From: an uncultured Selenomonadales bacterium
Lineage (GTDB): Bacteria; Bacillota; Negativicutes; Selenomonadales; Selenomonadaceae
DNA length: 7,280 bases
Reading direction: 5' to 3'
Assembly: GCA_937915885.1 (NCBI GenBank)
Contig: CALGGP010000053.1
Coordinates: forward strand, 1-7,280
Both the position numbers and the translations under genes were made by a program. The stretch's first letter is position 1; every line of letters starts with the position of its first letter. The notes beneath the pieces were generated by a model. That model was not told the DNA's origin, ran no database searches, and worked only from the letters and a program-made list of their open reading frames with translations. Below, one piece after another: positions 5,921 through 7,280 of the stretch.

Positions 5921-7233
5921 TTTTGATAATAGAAGCCGGCGACGATGATCGCGATCCAGATCGGCATGACGATAACGGCGAGCCTCATATCGTCGATGGT
6001 CGCCATCATCGCGACGACGCCTATCATAAACGCCATGCAAAGGTAATTCGTCAGAGGATAGGCGATCGAATGAAATTTGGTCGGGTGATTGGTGCGCGCG
6101 CAATGCTGTTTGAATTTGAGGTGAGTGACGACGATGATGAACCAACTGATGACGACCGCGCACGTCACGACCGAGAGCAGATACATAAAAATTTGCCCCG
6201 GGAAAAAATAATTGAGGGCGACGACAATCAGCGTGAGCCCCGACGAGATCAAGATGCCGTTGACGGGAACTTTGCGGCTCGACAGTTTGTATAAAAATTT
6301 GGGAGCGCCGCCGTTCTCTGCGAGGCTGAATAACATTCTCGAGTTTGAATAGATAGCGGAGTTGTAGACGCTGACGGCGGCGGTGAGCACGACGAAATTC
6401 AAAATATGAGCGGCGGCGGGGATGCCGACGTTGTCAAAAATCTGAACGAAGGGGCTGGCTTCCATGCCGACGAGGTTCCAAGGCCAGAGTGCCATCAAAA
6501 CGATCATGGTTCCGACGTAGAAGATCAAAATTCGATAGATGACTTGATTGATGGCGCGCGGGATCGATTTGTCGGGATTCTCCGCTTCGCCCGCAGTGAT
6601 GCCTATTAATTCAATCCCGCCGAATGAAAAGAGTACTGGGACGATCGCGACGATCATGCCCCAAATGCCGTTTGGAAAAAATCCGTCGTTGATCCAGAGG
6701 TTGGAGAAATTATCGGGAAATGGGCGGGCGTCGGTGAAGAGCAATCCGAGCCCGAAGACGATCATACAGACGATCGCGGAGACTTTGATCAGCGCCATCC
6801 AAAATTCGATTTCGCCGTACATGTTGACGTTGATCAAATTGATCGATGTGATGATGATGATGCAAACGAGCGCGGCGATCCAATGAGGAAGGTCGGGGAG
6901 CCACCAACTGACGTAGATCGAGACGGCGGTGAGCTCCGCCATCGAGACGATGATGTAGAGGAACCAATAATTCCAACCGGCGACGAAACCGGCGAGCGGA
7001 CTCCAATATTTGGAGGCGTAATGGCTGAAGGAGCCGGCGACGGGCTCATCGACGGACATTTCTCCGAGCATTCGCATGATGAAAAATATTATGATGCCGC
7101 CGATGAGATAACTCATGATGACGGCGGGACCCGCCATTGAGATTGTGGAGGCGGAGCCGTAGAAGAGACCGGTGCCGATGGCGCCGCCGAGCGCGATCAT
7201 TTGAAGGTGGCGATTTTTGAGACCGCGATGCAT
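5911..7233 (-). CDS. AAT-family amino acid permease, AroP/PheP-like
   Basis: A 440-residue inner-membrane transporter of the APC superfamily with about 12 membrane helices. Diagnostic segments include RGLKNRHLQMIALGG (3-17) followed by AIGTGLFYGSAS (18-29), the substrate-binding unwound region of helix 1. Also present are GEMSVDEPVAGSFSHYASKYW (57-77), FSFGGIELIGITAGEAENP (202-220) in helix 6, and VLTAAVSVYNSAIYSNSRML (282-301). These resemble AroP and PheP most, so aromatic or other bulky neutral amino acids taken up with protons are a reasonable guess; related permeases carry proline, lysine or GABA, so the substrate is not settled. It is the first gene of a two-gene operon with the DUF4127 gene. 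The ATG at 7233 is 19 bases from the good ribosome binding site. An ATT at 7248 fits that site better and would add SEQK, giving the N-terminal length usual for the family. Start confidence is therefore lower than that of the function. Confidence 0.9.
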   Translation of the reverse strand: MHRGLKNRHLQMIALGGAIGTGLFYGSASTISMAGPAVIMSYLIGGIIIFFIMRMLGEMSVDEPVAGSFSHYASKYWSPLAGFVAGWNYWFLYIIVSMAELTAVSIYVSWWLPDLPHWIAALVCIIIITSINLINVNMYGEIEFWMALIKVSAIVCMIVFGLGLLFTDARPFPDNFSNLWINDGFFPNGIWGMIVAIVPVLFSFGGIELIGITAGEAENPDKSIPRAINQVIYRILIFYVGTMIVLMALWPWNLVGMEASPFVQIFDNVGIPAAAHILNFVVLTAAVSVYNSAIYSNSRMLFSLAENGGAPKFLYKLSSRKVPVNGILISSGLTLIVVALNYFFPGQIFMYLLSVVTCAVVISWFIIVVTHLKFKQHCARTNHPTKFHSIAYPLTNYLCMAFMIGVVAMMATIDDMRLAVIVMPIWIAIIVAGFYYQKKE

Positions 7234-7251
7234 TTTTTGTTCCGAAATTTT

Positions 7252-7264
7252 ACCTCACTCCTTT
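7252..7264 (-). promoter_or_regulatory. Ribosome binding site of the permease, distant from the ATG
   Basis: The minus strand reads AAAGGAGTGAGGT, a near-perfect Shine-Dalgarno stretch. Its last GAGG is 19 bases from the ATG (7233) but four bases from an in-frame ATT (7248); GGAG is nine bases from that ATT. An in-frame TGA overlaps this site, so no start lies further upstream. The only support directly before the ATG is a weak GGAA, six bases away. Confidence 0.6.
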
Positions 7265-7266
7265 AA

Positions 7267-7280
7267 TCCCGCCCACCCAC
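7267..7280 (-). repeat. Second copy of the G-rich intergenic element, cut by the window edge
   Basis: TCCCGCCCACCCAC at 7267-7280 is identical to 4173-4186. On the minus strand it gives three GGG runs with one-base loops and a further G at the edge. It would complete a four-run quadruplex if the next bases match the other copy. It sits three bases upstream of the permease ribosome binding site on the message strand. Confidence 0.6.

Noticed and set aside
5915..6163. 83-residue N-terminal extension of the DUF4127 protein
   Set aside because: It lies out of frame within the permease gene, is Arg/His-rich, and precedes a clear signal peptide that should be N-terminal.

Overview
The window reads as a chromosomal segment of a diderm Firmicute, most probably a member of the Negativicutes. 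The reasons are protein-level. A WaaA (Kdo transferase) and an LpxK (lipid A 4'-kinase) are encoded as one polypeptide. The MlaD protein has a long helical stalk and a beta-rich C-terminus ending in Phe, the architecture described for Veillonella. These outer-membrane functions sit beside a DUF4127 protein, a family common in Firmicutes, and Shine-Dalgarno sites are strong. The assignment rests on recognition alone; no search was run.

Layout. Positions 1-191 hold no gene but a cluster of GGCGCC-centred direct and inverted repeats and a probable terminator for the next gene. mlaD occupies 192-1493 on the minus strand. The stretch 1494-1625 is a compact divergent control region, with a promoter for mlaD on one strand and one for the lipid A gene on the other. 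The fused waaA-lpxK runs 1626-4115 on the plus strand. A 134-base convergent gap (4116-4249) carries a 16-bp exact inverted repeat whose loop holds a perfect G-quadruplex motif. Then, on the minus strand, an AroP/PheP-like amino acid permease (7233 down to 5911) is followed by an exported DUF4127 protein (5914 down to 4250). Their 4-base overlap makes them an operon. The same G-rich element begins again at the right edge, just upstream of the permease ribosome binding site.

Working together. mlaD and waaA-lpxK are not in one operon, but they share a control region in which the two -35 boxes are only six bases apart. One gene serves phospholipid traffic to or from the outer membrane and the other serves lipid A/Kdo assembly for its outer leaflet, so joint control would make sense. 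The permease and DUF4127 pair forms a second unit: amino acid uptake coupled to a periplasmic protein of unknown function.

Most notable are the trans-envelope MlaD, the WaaA-LpxK fusion, the back-to-back promoters, the G-quadruplex/inverted-repeat element recurring in gaps, and start sites that appear to use TTG, GTG or even ATT/ATC rather than ATG. No phage, transposon, CRISPR array, tRNA or rRNA was seen.
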